This document shows, piece by piece, positions 1 through 12,300 of a stretch of 64,000 nt of DNA (within the stretch, counting starts at the first letter, position 1; the number at the start of each line of letters is the position of its first letter). The notes under the pieces are model-generated. The model worked only from the letters and a program-made list of their open reading frames with translations, was not told the origin of the DNA and ran no database searches. Both the position numbers and the translations under genes were made by a program. Origin of the DNA: Nautilus pompilius (lineage: Eukaryota; Mollusca; Cephalopoda; Nautilida; Nautilidae). The stretch covers positions 747,501-811,500 of the forward strand of contig JACATO010002131.1 in the NCBI GenBank assembly GCA_018389105.1, written 5' to 3'.

Positions 1-395
1 TCTAAGCAATATATTTGCTTATTGTGCCATTGCAGTAGGGTTATTGTTCCATGTATTCACCTTTACTGAAAACCTTATTGTAGATGTCTGTCCAGCCTAC
101 CATGACGCTTATAATGTTGTTAAATTATAACCACTTGTTAGCTGAGAGCCCTATAAGGAACGCTAGTTCTTACTTTTAAAAATAATATCTTATATCCCTG
201 CCTAATCATTAACATGCAAGAATGTTCAATATTTAAAGTATTTTATTTAATTTTTGTTTTTTTTTACAATTCTCAGTCTTTGTACAAAAGGTGCCAAAAG
301 GGTTAAGGCATAAGAATTAATTAGAAATTTGTTGAATGAAAAACAAGATGAAATCTTTATAATATTTTTTTTTTTTTTTTCATGTTTGGTTTCAG
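1..395 (+). other. POLK: 5' flank or intron upstream of the first POLK coding exon
   Basis: This AT-rich stretch ends in a polypyrimidine run and a TTTCAG acceptor at 390-395, just before the first coding exon. It is therefore probably the 3' part of an intron that separates an untranslated first exon, outside the window, from the ATG exon. No promoter or coding similarity is visible. Confidence 0.5.
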
Positions 396-548
396 TCTCC
401 ATACACAATTTAAAGCAAGAAGCAATTGACATAATGAGGCAGGAAGGAAGTTCACATTTGTCAAGAATGAAGTTGAATGACAACAAGGCCGGAATGGAGA
501 ACTTGGACAGAGATCGGATAAATAAGATCATCTTTGAAGCGTCAAAAG
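396..548 (+). CDS. POLK: POLK coding exon 1 (N-clasp; ATG at 434)
   Basis: The exon follows a TTTCAG acceptor. Its first 38 bases are 5' UTR and translation starts at 434. The [12 protein letters not shown] stretch and the ending [10 protein letters not shown] match the N-clasp, a helix that locks the POLK catalytic core around DNA and is absent from bacterial DinB. The donor AAAAG|GTGAAA leaves phase 1. Reading through the donor would add only a short tail, so the splice is well supported. Confidence 0.93.
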
Positions 549-3500
549 GTGAAACATTCTCTACGTTCTTCTGAAGCATTAATTTTCACTTCTGTGCGTT
601 CATCTTTTTTCAATCCCAAATTTTTTTTTTTTTTACATTTAGAGAGAAAAGCAAAATATGCTTCTTATTACTGTTGACTTTGGTTGTGGGAACAGCAGAA
701 AAGAGATTAAAGCCAGATTTACTTAAAGTGGATAAAATATATTTGTAATGCTCAATGCATGTTCAAAGACTTTTGTGGATTGCTGTGGGGTGTATGCAAC
801 ATAAGTCCTCCCAACTTGGTGCCTGTCCACTGATAACTGACATGCAGAAGTGCCTTTACTAATCCCACTAGTGTGTACTAGAATAATGAGACTCTCACAC
901 ACGTTGGATAAATGCATAGGTTTGCATCTTTGGAGAATACATTGAGAAATAGGTGTAGTTCAGGGGCGGATTGAGAGTATTATAGGCCCTCGGGCATAAC
1001 TGTTCACTGGGCCCCTTAGTGCTGATGTCAGAGGCTACAAAGCACCAGATAAGGGGAGGGTGGTTTGGGAGTGTCAATTTCAAAAAAAAATTTAAAAATT
1101 AGTTGTCTCAGACTGCATCTGGAGTATATTGGAGTATTCATTTAATAGAATTTATATGGGAATCTCTTGCAGCTGTGGGCCCCTTGTAGCTATGGGCCCT
1201 CGGGCAGTGCCCGATTGACCGATGGCTCAGTCCACCCCTGGTGTAGTTGGTTGGGACAACATGTTTGCTTTCTTCATCTTTTTTTAAGCGATTAAAATTA
1301 AGTTTTACCTGAATCACACTGTGTTTGTGTGTAAAAACATGTGCTAACGTTGTTTGTTGTTGTGGTTGTTGTTGATAACTTTGAGAGGGGTTTGTTCAGT
1401 TTTGTTTAATTCACAGAAGTAAAGTTTAAAGTAAAGCACAAACATGAAAGTACCCATTTCTGGTGGTTTTAATGCACCTTGGTTAGGGTTATGATCCTTT
1501 CCCATATACTATTGGTAGCAATTTTTGTCAATTCAAAGATTGAATGAGCAGTTTTGCAGATTTAGCAATAATGTATATATATACATATGTATGTTATAGT
1601 AAGTGCATTCCTTTTTCTTTTTTTTACATTTTTCTCTTATTTAGGTTCCAGATTTTTTGAAAATGAAAGAAAGAAAGAGGAGCTGATGAATAAAAGAATA
1701 GAAGAGCAACGAAAGAAGCTGGCTAAGATAACAGAAGAGGAACTGAAACAAGGCGAGCAAGAGGTACATGTAGAACAGAGAGACTGGTGTTTTGGGTTTT
1801 CTTCTGGGCACTATGGTTTCTTCCTGCGAATAAGCAGTAGTTTCTCAAAGGGATTTTCCATGTAATTGGGGTGGGGTGAAAGTCCCACCCTTCATTGGTT
1901 TGTAAAGCAACCCCAAACCTTACTCGGGTAACTCGCTTAGTTAGCAGGACTGAGGATGCTTTACTTACCCCTAACACTGTGAGATTCCCTTAAGACATTG
2001 ATACCTGGCCAGGGGATGAAAAAGAAGAGGTGTTCATGTTAACACACCAAGGCACTGTACTCAGTTTAGTCTTTGAGGTGGAAAAGACAAAACATGACCA
2101 ATAAGAGCTTCTCATCAGCATATAGCAGCAGCTGGTGGAGAAATGTACATATGTATAGGTATACTAATGTATAAATTGGCGTTAAACTTATCAGCAGTGT
2201 GCACAATTTTTTCAGGCTGATTGCCTGCTGAATCAGCTGGAATTCCAGAGAAAGATGAACTCCACCATTGTACATATTGACATGGATGCATTTTATGCTG
2301 CGGTTGAAATAAAGGATAATCCAAGCCTACAAGACAAACCGATGGCAGTTGGAAGCATTTCAATGCTGGTAAATGTACTTTCTTAATTTGTAGTCGTCAT
2401 TAATTAACTGAATAAACTGAAATTTAGAAATATGGTTTATCAGTGTTTATACGGATAATAAAGAACTTGAAGATTTCACTTTGCACTAAAGATCTATTCT
2501 TTGATTTCACCCATGTATTATGAATCAATTCTTTCCAGACAGGCCTAATTGTTCGGTGGTCTATAGTGGATGATGATTGAGATGTTTCTGATTATGACTT
2601 TTGTTTTATGAAAAGTAACCACTAAAAATTAAATTAATTAATTAAATAATTTTTGTTTCAGTGTACATCTAACTATGATGCCCGTCGGTATGGTGTTCGG
2701 GCAGCTATGCCCGGTTTTATTGCAAGGAAACTCTGCCCACAGCTTGTCATTTTGCCACCGAATTTCCGCAAGTACAGCAACACCAGCAAGCAGGTCCAGA
2801 AGATACTTTCAAGATTTGATGCTAACTTCTGCATGATGAGTCTGGACGAGGCCTACCTGGACATTACAGACCACCTCAAGCAGAGATCAGGCTTCTCCGA
2901 GGAAGCCCGGATGGTCATCTGCCGAAATTGTGAGCCTCTTGATGCTGGGTACTGCCAGTGTGACCCTAACGAAAGACTGCAAGAGTTTCTCCTGCCCAGA
3001 GATGGGGTGGAAGAATGTCTCTTGCAGGTTTCAGCTGCAGAAAACGTGCAGGGAGGAGTAGATGGCGATGGTGCTGATGGTGATTTAAAAAAACGTGGGT
3101 CGTGTCTAGTTTGCAAGAAGATGTTCTCAGGGTTTACTGTACAGACGTTTGGGTTATCGGCTGACGAGGTTGTTAAAGAATTGCGGTGCAGAATTCTACA
3201 GCGAACTGGGCTGACAGCTAGTGCAGGTTAGTGCTTTGTCCGCTGGCCATGGTAACAAAGTTTTTTTTAAAACCCTGTAGTCATGGTTACGCTCAGCATT
3301 GCAGCTTCGTGCTTAATTTGGACATTTAGGGTTAACATTGACTGAGGTAAAAATGTCAAACTTTATGAGGAGCAACAGCTGATTACAATCTGTATAAAAT
3401 CGTTATGCATATAATTTTTTAGAGTAAAGAAGTATTTGGAACGCACTGTGACAGCGTAGCTGCTAAGCCTGTGTTCATAACCGAACAAAGTCGGAGAAAG

Positions 3501-6148
3501 GGTTTTGTTATGGTTGAGTCATTTCCAGTGGCAGTGAGTATAGCCACACACACCTTAATGCAGTGCTGCTGGAGTACACTGAAATCTCCAGCCCTTCCTT
3601 GTGCAAGGTAATTTAAATCCGTACAGGAGTTTTTCTTCTGATACCTTGTTATAGCAACTTTACAAATTATCACCTAACGTTAGAGAAAGGTAGGAAACAC
3701 AAACAAATGCAGATGACAAATCATCCACATGCAGCAAGAATAGTTCTTTGATAATCTTGAAATGCCAAGGTTATCTCCTCTTTACCCTAATCCTAAAATT
3801 TATCAGCTTTTATCATCTAAAACATTGTTTGTCATCATAAGATGTTTATTTCAACTGTAAAATAACTTTTTTTTTTTGCATTGTATTTGGTGATTGTTTA
3901 ATATTGATTATTTCAACCACACAGCGGGTTACTGGTGTCCTACTCTGCTGAAAATAAAACCTAACCTGTGTCTTGCATGCACTGGGAAAGTATGTCCGAC
4001 CCAGATGTATTGTATAGCTCTTATAAACATAAAAGAGTATGGTTTTAACACAGTTAAGTTATTAGTGATTGTGTAACAAACACTGCCATCTGCATGATTT
4101 TCTACAGCTAAAGTAATCAGCTCACTACCAGCTTAGTACTGTCACAGGCGACATGACTTGAATTATTACTGGTAATAAGGAAAATAAACACAATGTTTAA
4201 ATTAAGCACATGCACGCGTGTACATACGAACAGACCTTATGCGACTGCAAGTACACATTGTCTACTAGATTATGAAGCTCAGCTGTTGTTTCTTTTCTGG
4301 CCTAGGAACAGTTAAAGGAACCCTGCATTTACAAACATTCAAAAACCATCTGCACCTTAGTTTAATCAGTGTGAAGGGCCATTACAAGGAGTATGAGCTG
4401 ACAAACATGCATGCTCTCTTATTTAAGAATGTAAAGTCAGCTTCCAGTTTCCAAGCATTCCACTAGAGGGCAGCACTAAAGATGTGGATGCCTTTTAGAA
4501 ATTCCTAAATAATCTGAAAATTTAAATGATCCCAAAAAGATTTTCTTATTCTTGTTTTGTTTGTCCATAAGTTGCATAGCTTATTGTGAGCCATCACAGA
4601 CAACAGAGAGATTAATGTTCTCAGCATTGCATCTTCAGTAAATGGTTAGGTCCTCTGCTTCAGTGTCATTCATCACGAAAGATGCTTCCACACCCACCTG
4701 CCTTTTGGAACTTATTTTTTTCTGACATTAAAATCTAGGTTTCATAGTTCTCATGCTGTGTTTGTGTATGGGTGTGGCATTGTTTAGCAGACATTCTGTT
4801 GTGGTTTGGGATATGATTAAGAGCAATGTGCGATCACATTTGGTGGTCTGCAAAGGAATTACAGTTTCTACACAATGCATCAGTATTTTCCAAAGGTAAT
4901 TCTTCCTGTGCCAATGGTGGTCTGTTTGATGAAGCAGTAATTTTATGGAAGATTGTGTCACAGCTCTCTCAGCCTGTGCAACCCAAAGATGGAAAGAGAG
5001 TCAGGGCATCACAACTCTGCCATGGTCTGGCCAATTGCTGGACACGAACTCCATTGATTACACTTGAGGTAACACTGACTGATCCCTGCAAAAGTATCCT
5101 CATAGACCAACTTCCCTAATATAAATTCTGTTCCAGGAGTGGGCTGCAATCTTGTACACCTGGATTATTGATCTTATCCACATGCTATCAGTGAATTGCA
5201 GCTTTGAATAAAAGCCAGAGAGTGTTGCACTACAGGGTATTAACTCTCCACTTGTGTTTTGTCAGTGCTATGCAGGTTCTGGAATAAGCAGGTTTTTTTC
5301 TAAAATCTAAGTGTGTAATATACTGTTGTCAGTATGTGTGTATGTGTAGTCTAAAATGGTATTTTATTGATATGAAAAACACCAGATGTTTTTCCATACT
5401 AGTTCACACTAGTTCCTTCAGTGTTTTTAATCATTCGTATTTAGTTTTTCAGGTGATATCTTTGAAAAGTTCTTAATTTCCTGTAATTGTTGTCACAGAC
5501 CCTCTCAAAAAAAAGGGGGGTGGGGGGTGGGGGGTGGACAAAAGCACATATTTAAATGCAACTATGTTACAGTGGCTGTGTATGTGATGTAAATCTGGTT
5601 TTTATCTCACATGTATAAAACCTTCCAACAAGGCAGTGTACAAAAAAGTTGCGATCAGGTTTGATTACTTTCAGAAAAAGCTTAGTTGACGACGAATCAG
5701 GGTGGAAAATGAAATAAAGTAAACAAAATACAAAACATTGCTGAAGAACTTGGTTAAAACAAGTATGACAGCAGCAAAATAGTTAAGTCTTGGACCTACT
5801 TTTAAACTTTGGCAGACAACATATAACTAACTGACTTTACTCAGGCAATTGAGAGGTTTTGTAGCATTGTATCACTGGAGGCTTTTCTAAATTATCAGCA
5901 GAGAGAAAATGGATTCAGATTGCATAGACAACTGCTTTAAGCATTGCTAAGCAAGGATGAAAATTAAATCAGTAGTTCGTCCCCATTTAAGAGTGCTAGA
6001 AACAAGACCGGTGTGTGTGGCAGGGGCTCTAAGCCCCAGTTTCTTTAGACTACGTCAGGTCATTTTCACTTGTGAGTCTGGTGAGTCTTACTTTTTTTTT
6101 TAGTCTCCTTCCAGTCTCATACATTTGCTGCAGTGTAACAAAACAGCT

Positions 6149-6189
<41 letters not shown>

Positions 6190-6190
6190 C

Positions 6191-6222
<32 letters not shown>

Positions 6223-6251
6223 TATTATTATTATTATTATTATTGTTATTA

Positions 6252-6327
<76 letters not shown>

Positions 6328-9300
6328 GGAATAATTAAAAAGAAGCACAGGGAAATACAGGGAAGGTTTTCTCTTGTAGGTATTGCACCAAACATGATGC
6401 TGTCCAAAGTGTGCTCAGACAGAAACAAACCAAACGGACAATTCAGAATAGAAGCGTCAAGAACGGCCGTCATGGATTTCGCGAAAGATTTACCTATTCG
6501 AAAGGTATAGAATCTTTGTTTCAGTTTCTTTGTTCTGAAAACACACAAAATTCTTTTTGCCCACCTGTCTGTAGAATTATCTTTTTCCGCAAAGCCAGTG
6601 CCCCCTGGCAGGTAAGCAGGGTTTGCTGACCTACCAACATGACGTGTGAGTGCACTACAATAACCGCTGCACTGTTTGCAGATCTTTGCTCAGATTATTT
6701 GGACTTGGAAGCCTTAAAATCAGATAAAATACAAATTGCTTTTCAACTCAACATTCTTTATATTTGTGGAATGGACATTTTTTGTTTGCTTGCTTGCTTG
6801 CTTTTGCTTAGTAAGCTGTAATTTCTAAAGCGTCTCCGAGTCATCTCCCCTGATGATGATTCAGACAGTGACACCTGTTAGTGAGGTCAGGCACCTTGTA
6901 CCTGGTTTTCTTGTTGAACCCCTGCCCTGACTTTCAAGATCTAAGGACATCATTCAGCAAGGAGCTGGAACAGAGGAGTTGTGGGATTTAAACCTTGGTG
7001 GCTGAGAGCAAGTGGTCACCTAAGTATGGTTGTGGGGGGGTGCTGTAGTGCTGGTCAGGGTGTGAACCAGTCGAGAGTTAGTTACCACCTGTACCCAGTA
7101 AACCCTACCATTGACCCTTTGTGCTTAGGTGTGGGAGGAATCCATGCAGCTGGCATAGGAGTAACAGCGAGAAAAAAAATCATGCTAGGAAGGTCCATCA
7201 AACCAGGCCAGTCTTGACCAGAATTCAAACTTGGGTCTCCGACCATGGCAGTCTGACCCCTGACTGCTGGCTGTCAGTGTACCTGTTAAAAATCAGAATT
7301 ATAATTTGTAAAATCATTATGTGAAAAAAACAAGATGTTAATGGCCACTGTTTTTCATTAAAATGTGTTATATATTAGTATGGATTTTGGATCCTTCTCT
7401 CAGATTCCTAGCTGACACCTGAAGAATTTTTATCAGTCATCTCTTTACCTTTCAGATATGCGGAATTGGGAAGGTGACAGAAAGGATGCTGAATGCTTTG
7501 GGAATTGTTACTTGTTCTCACCTATACAAGAAAAGAGCCATCCTGTACCATTTGTATTCATCCATCTCCTTCAGTTACTTTATGCGGATTTCTCTTGGTA
7601 TTGGCTCTGTTACTGTGGAAAGAAATCAGTAAGTGCTAAACCAACTTTAATTTTAACTTCGAAAATCTTTGGCGTTGCTTTGTTTATTTGTTTGTTTTTT
7701 AACATTTCTTGGAAAATTATTCTCCAGTACCATGTAATCTTTCTGCACAGCATCTGCGATTGCTAATGAAGTTTCACTTATCAGTCGTGGTTTAATTTCT
7801 ACCTGAAGACAGCCACACAAGACTAAAGAAGCCATATTCATCTATATTTTTTTACTATAATTCTGTAATTGTTTGTTATCTGCAACCAAAGATTATCTAT
7901 CTTTCTTTACTGTTCGATGAAATGTTTAATGGCTTATATCTCTAATTTTTAGTCCAATTCTGTATTTTCCTCTTTATGTAAAACAGTTCTTGAACAATTT
8001 GCTTTCTTGTTTGAAGTGCCAGGTGACCATAAAGTTACTTCCTGCAGTCAGTTGCATATAATTCCTTAAAAGTTACACATGTTAGCAAAAGTAAATGCAT
8101 CTGCTTAGGGAGTAATGGAGAATACATTCCCTGGGTTTTCTGATTTTGGCACAGGGGGGGGGGGGTTGTCATTTGCACCATGTGACCTCTGACATTTTTT
8201 TCCTTGCTGTTGTGCTTACATAGCTGCCAGATGTGTTAGTTTTCCTGCAGAGTTTTTCTCTTAAGATTGCACAGCACTTGTGAAATTTTTCTATAACAAA
8301 GAATGTAACGTTGTAGTTGCTTGATGTGCCTTGTGTCATGACAGAGACATATGTCAAGGCCATGTAGCCTGTGGGCCTCACTCGAGTAATCTTCTCCATA
8401 AACATTAGGATATGGGATCTGTGATCAATGTGCCACCATCGGGATGCATGCCTGCACCTGTGGAGGTTATTGCAGGAGTCCGGCAAGCGTCTTCAGAAAA
8501 TGGGCTTGCTGTCTCCACAGAGACTGCATCACCCATCAAACTGCCAGGTAAACAACTAAAGCTGTTTCTATTACAAGAGAAGACTGCAGAAACAACAACT
8601 GTGACTCAGATAAGTGGTTGGACTTACTGTAACCAATTGAATCAGTTCAGCAAAATGGGCACCAGATTTTTGTTTCAATAGCCTGATGTTGGTAACTCAG
8701 TGTCTTGGTATTTTCTGAACTGACACGTTTGTTTTGGTGTGATATTGCATATCTTAAGTTCTTAAAGCTTTATTTGCTGAAGGATGTTGTTAAATTCGGT
8801 TGTAGAACTATCCTCATAGATATGAGGTTATTACCATTTTAATCAACTGCCAAACAATGTAAAAAAGAAAATAAATGAATAAAACAAACAACCAAACTTT
8901 AGTCGTGGCCTGATGAAATTGGAGAATTCAGTCTTGTGGTGATCAACAGATTCAGCCTTTGGCTAATCAGCTCAGCAGATTTTTTTTTTACTTTAACCCT
9001 GGCATGCTCTATTTCATTTGCTGTAGTAGTTTCTGTTTTGTTTTGTTTTCCTTTCAATCTGCTGATAGTATTTGTACACTTTGTAATGTAATTCTGTTTC
9101 CCCCAGTTTTCTTTCTTTCTTTTTTGTTTCTTTCTCAACAGGGATAGTGAAAGAAAAAGTATCAGCACTGAAAGGTAAGAATTTCCAGTTCATACAAATC
9201 TAATTTAACTTTCTCTACCCCAGATCTCACTAGAATGTTAAGCAGAGTCGACCCACTCTATTTGGTCGTACAGCACACACGCACACACACACACACGTTA

Positions 9301-12300
9301 TATTGTGTTTATGACAAAATTATACACACAAGATGAAAAAGAAAGAAACTCGAAAAATCAGATTATCAATGAGTATTGTCATCTAGTGATACGCAAACAG
9401 GCAGCTCCGGCTGTCTGCTGCTCACCAAGAGTTTAAAGCAGATTTCGCTCTGTGCTGGCCGGTTTCTTATGTTATATTTGAACCTGTCTGTCGACGATGC
9501 TGGCACACAAGGCATTCACCAGAGGGAGCCAAACTGGTTTCAGTTTCCTAAACTGAACGGCGGAGAACAGGGTGCAGAGGTTGGCTTCTTGCCAAACATT
9601 TTTCTTAGTTGCAGATATCCTTAAAATAATAACCCCTTCCTCCCTTTCTCAATTTTCCCCATTTCGATTTTGTCATTCTCCCTTGTGTTTTTCTTTTCTT
9701 TTTGTTCCCCAATATTTTCAAGGGAAGCAACCCTGGTAGAGGAGCATACTACTACTACAGTTGTCTGCCATGCAGTGTTACCCTTCTACCATATGGCGCT
9801 CTGCACTCCCAACTTCAGCAGTGAAATCCCTGCCAGAACTCCTTATTTTTTAGATGTGGAAGGAAACTAGAGAGGTGCCCGGAAGAAACCTTTTTGCAGC
9901 CGGCTGGTGAAGAAGAGTAAGAAGAAACCATGTGAAAGGGAGGAACGCCAAACCAAGCAGGTTCACAGCAGAGAAGGACTTAACCTTCGCAGTCGAACAA
10001 TATTTTTATCAACATTCAGACATTCAATTCTTTTTTCTTCTGTCTTAAATTATTTGGCTTTGAATGGAAAAGGGAAATTTCATTTTGACACACACTAAAG
10101 TAGTTCTACTAGTATCTTATTCCCCCCCCCTATTTTTGTCCACCTGGAATGATGCAGATGATTTTTTTTTTTTGTCCTTTTTTTAAGTTATTGAGGGTGA
10201 TGTTATTTTCATTTCACTCAGGACTTTCAGTGACACCAGCAATGTCCAGGAACTCTACGACAAATGTTTGGATTTGTGCAAAGCTTTGTCTGAAGATCTG
10301 AAGCAACATCAATATAAGGTTCTACGAAAAAATTTTTTTATACTGTCTGGTCATTTGCCTAGAAACTGCTTACACTGAATTTAAGTTAATTATTTTAGCT
10401 AAGTTAATTTTTTAATAGAACCCTTAAAAAATACAAGTTTGCTTTTTCACATGCACGTGCACATATACATATATCTTTATATATATTGGAACTTCTAAAA
10501 TGGTGGATCACATTAAAGTTAACTCATGTAAAATGCTAATTTGGAGAATAAGAAAATTAATTTCAACTTCATACCTATCAAACAGAAAAATATTTTGACC
10601 AGAGAACAGTGAATGATATGTATTAAGTTTAGTATAATCAATAAGAAAAAACAGATAGCCATTTATACTGGAATCTTCGTGGTAAAGAAACAATGAATGA
10701 TACAAACCGTTTGATTCTCTTGTGCTAACATTGAAAATATTCATAAATACTTATCTATCCAGAAATATTTTTTTTGTATTCTTTAAGTCATTCACAGTTT
10801 ATTTTACAATTTTTAACTTAGCTTTTAGAGGAGCTTTGGTTTATATATTCATTGTATATATCTTTTTATTTTTTTTAAAGGGTAAAACAGTTGGACTGAA
10901 GTTGAAAACTTCTAACTTTGAGCTAAAAACCAGAGCACAGACCCTGCCTGACTACACTGCAGACAAGGAATTAATTTACAAAATAGCCCTAAATTTATTA
11001 AAATCTGAGATTCAAGCCTGTTGTCCACACCCACTTGAGCTAAGATTAATGGGTGAGTAATATTAAACATAGTAAAGTCAACCAGAAGTATTCCAGATTG
11101 TTCTCATTAGTTGTGTTCCAGCAGTTTTTCTTCATTCAGAGTATTTTTTTGGCTGAATCATAGATATTCTTGTTCCATTCTGGATGAACACAGAATATTT
11201 CGGTTTGTACTTCATTAGCATTTTTAGCCAGCACCTTTCAAAATTAAGTGGTATAATTATAACTTCAAAAAATTTGTTTATCAAATAATAGGTGAACTGA
11301 ATACATGTTGTGGGGGTTCTTTTTTGTGTATTTTTGTTTTATTCTTAAAAGATTTTAAATCAGGAATGCTTTGGAATTAGACATTTCAGTATGACCAAGA
11401 TTAAGAGTGACTTCCCTTTGATAGAAACTTAGCTGTTTAAAGACAATATGCATTCTTGACTTGAGATATTCTAAAAAAAATCTGAAAATAAAATGTAAAA
11501 GGCCTTAAACTTTGGGTTGGGGATGTATGTCAGTTTTTATTGTATCCTTTTATTTTATTGTATTTGTCTAACCATAATCTTTCCTTGTATTTCTTCTACT
11601 GTGATGAATGACATGATGACATAACATCATAATTTATTAAACACAATTTTACTAAACATATCTCATTCTTTGTATGGAACTTCAAATGTCAACTTAAATA
11701 ACAAAATTACTTTAGTCATTTGATGTGGTTAAACTACTTGACTGCTGTCGGTTAAAGGCCCAAGTTCAAATCTCAGTCAGGGTCAGCTCAGGTTGGTGTA
11801 CTCCCTTTGCATGGTTTACGTTAGCCCCTTTTCACCAGCTGGCCTCATGGATTTTCTCTCACATTTAAAATGAAGAGTTGTGTTACGGTTTTCTGAGTAT
11901 GTGTGATGGAGACTTTGTGATTAACTCTTGACTGACTTAAACTCTGAACTCCACTCAAGGGGCCCCAAATATTCCTGGGTAACTACTCGCTTGATCATCA
12001 AGGCTGATATCTCACACCTAGCTCACTGTTGTCAAATGTCCTTACACCTCAAAAGTCAGAACAAGGACTTGAAAGGAAGAACAACAACTAAGTTTAACTA
12101 TTAAAGCAATCAACCATTGTGTGTTGATGTCTTTTTTAAAATTATTAAAAAATATTTTTTTTATTTATTAGGTGTACGAATGTCTACTTTACTCCATCAG
12201 AGTCTGTGTTCTACAAAACAGCAAAACACCATTACGGGGATCTTCAAAAAACTAGAATCAAAACTAAACAAAACGAATAAAGTTGAAATTGATGGCACTC

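Larger units (their letters stand above)
3227..6379 (+). other. POLK: POLK intron 4
   Basis: This 3.15-kb intron is the largest of the gene. It holds a G-rich run near 5515, a CTCF-like site at 4460 and an ATT microsatellite just before the acceptor. Otherwise I see AT-rich sequence without clear coding signal. Confidence 0.85.
6505..7455 (+). other. POLK: POLK intron 5
   Basis: A 951-bp intron, about a third of it occupied by a SINE-like repeat at 6960-7290. A CTCF-like core lies just downstream of the donor at 6596-6611 on the minus strand. Confidence 0.85.

Noticed and set aside
6100-6348. Poly-Ile and poly-Asn open frames on both strands
   Set aside because: These are translations of the ATT microsatellite inside a POLK intron.
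8412-8547. Possible extra POLK cassette exon ending at a GTAAAC donor
   Set aside because: The nearest acceptor-like site upstream leads into a stop in the same frame, and POLK homologues have no such segment. Exons 6 and 7 join perfectly without it.
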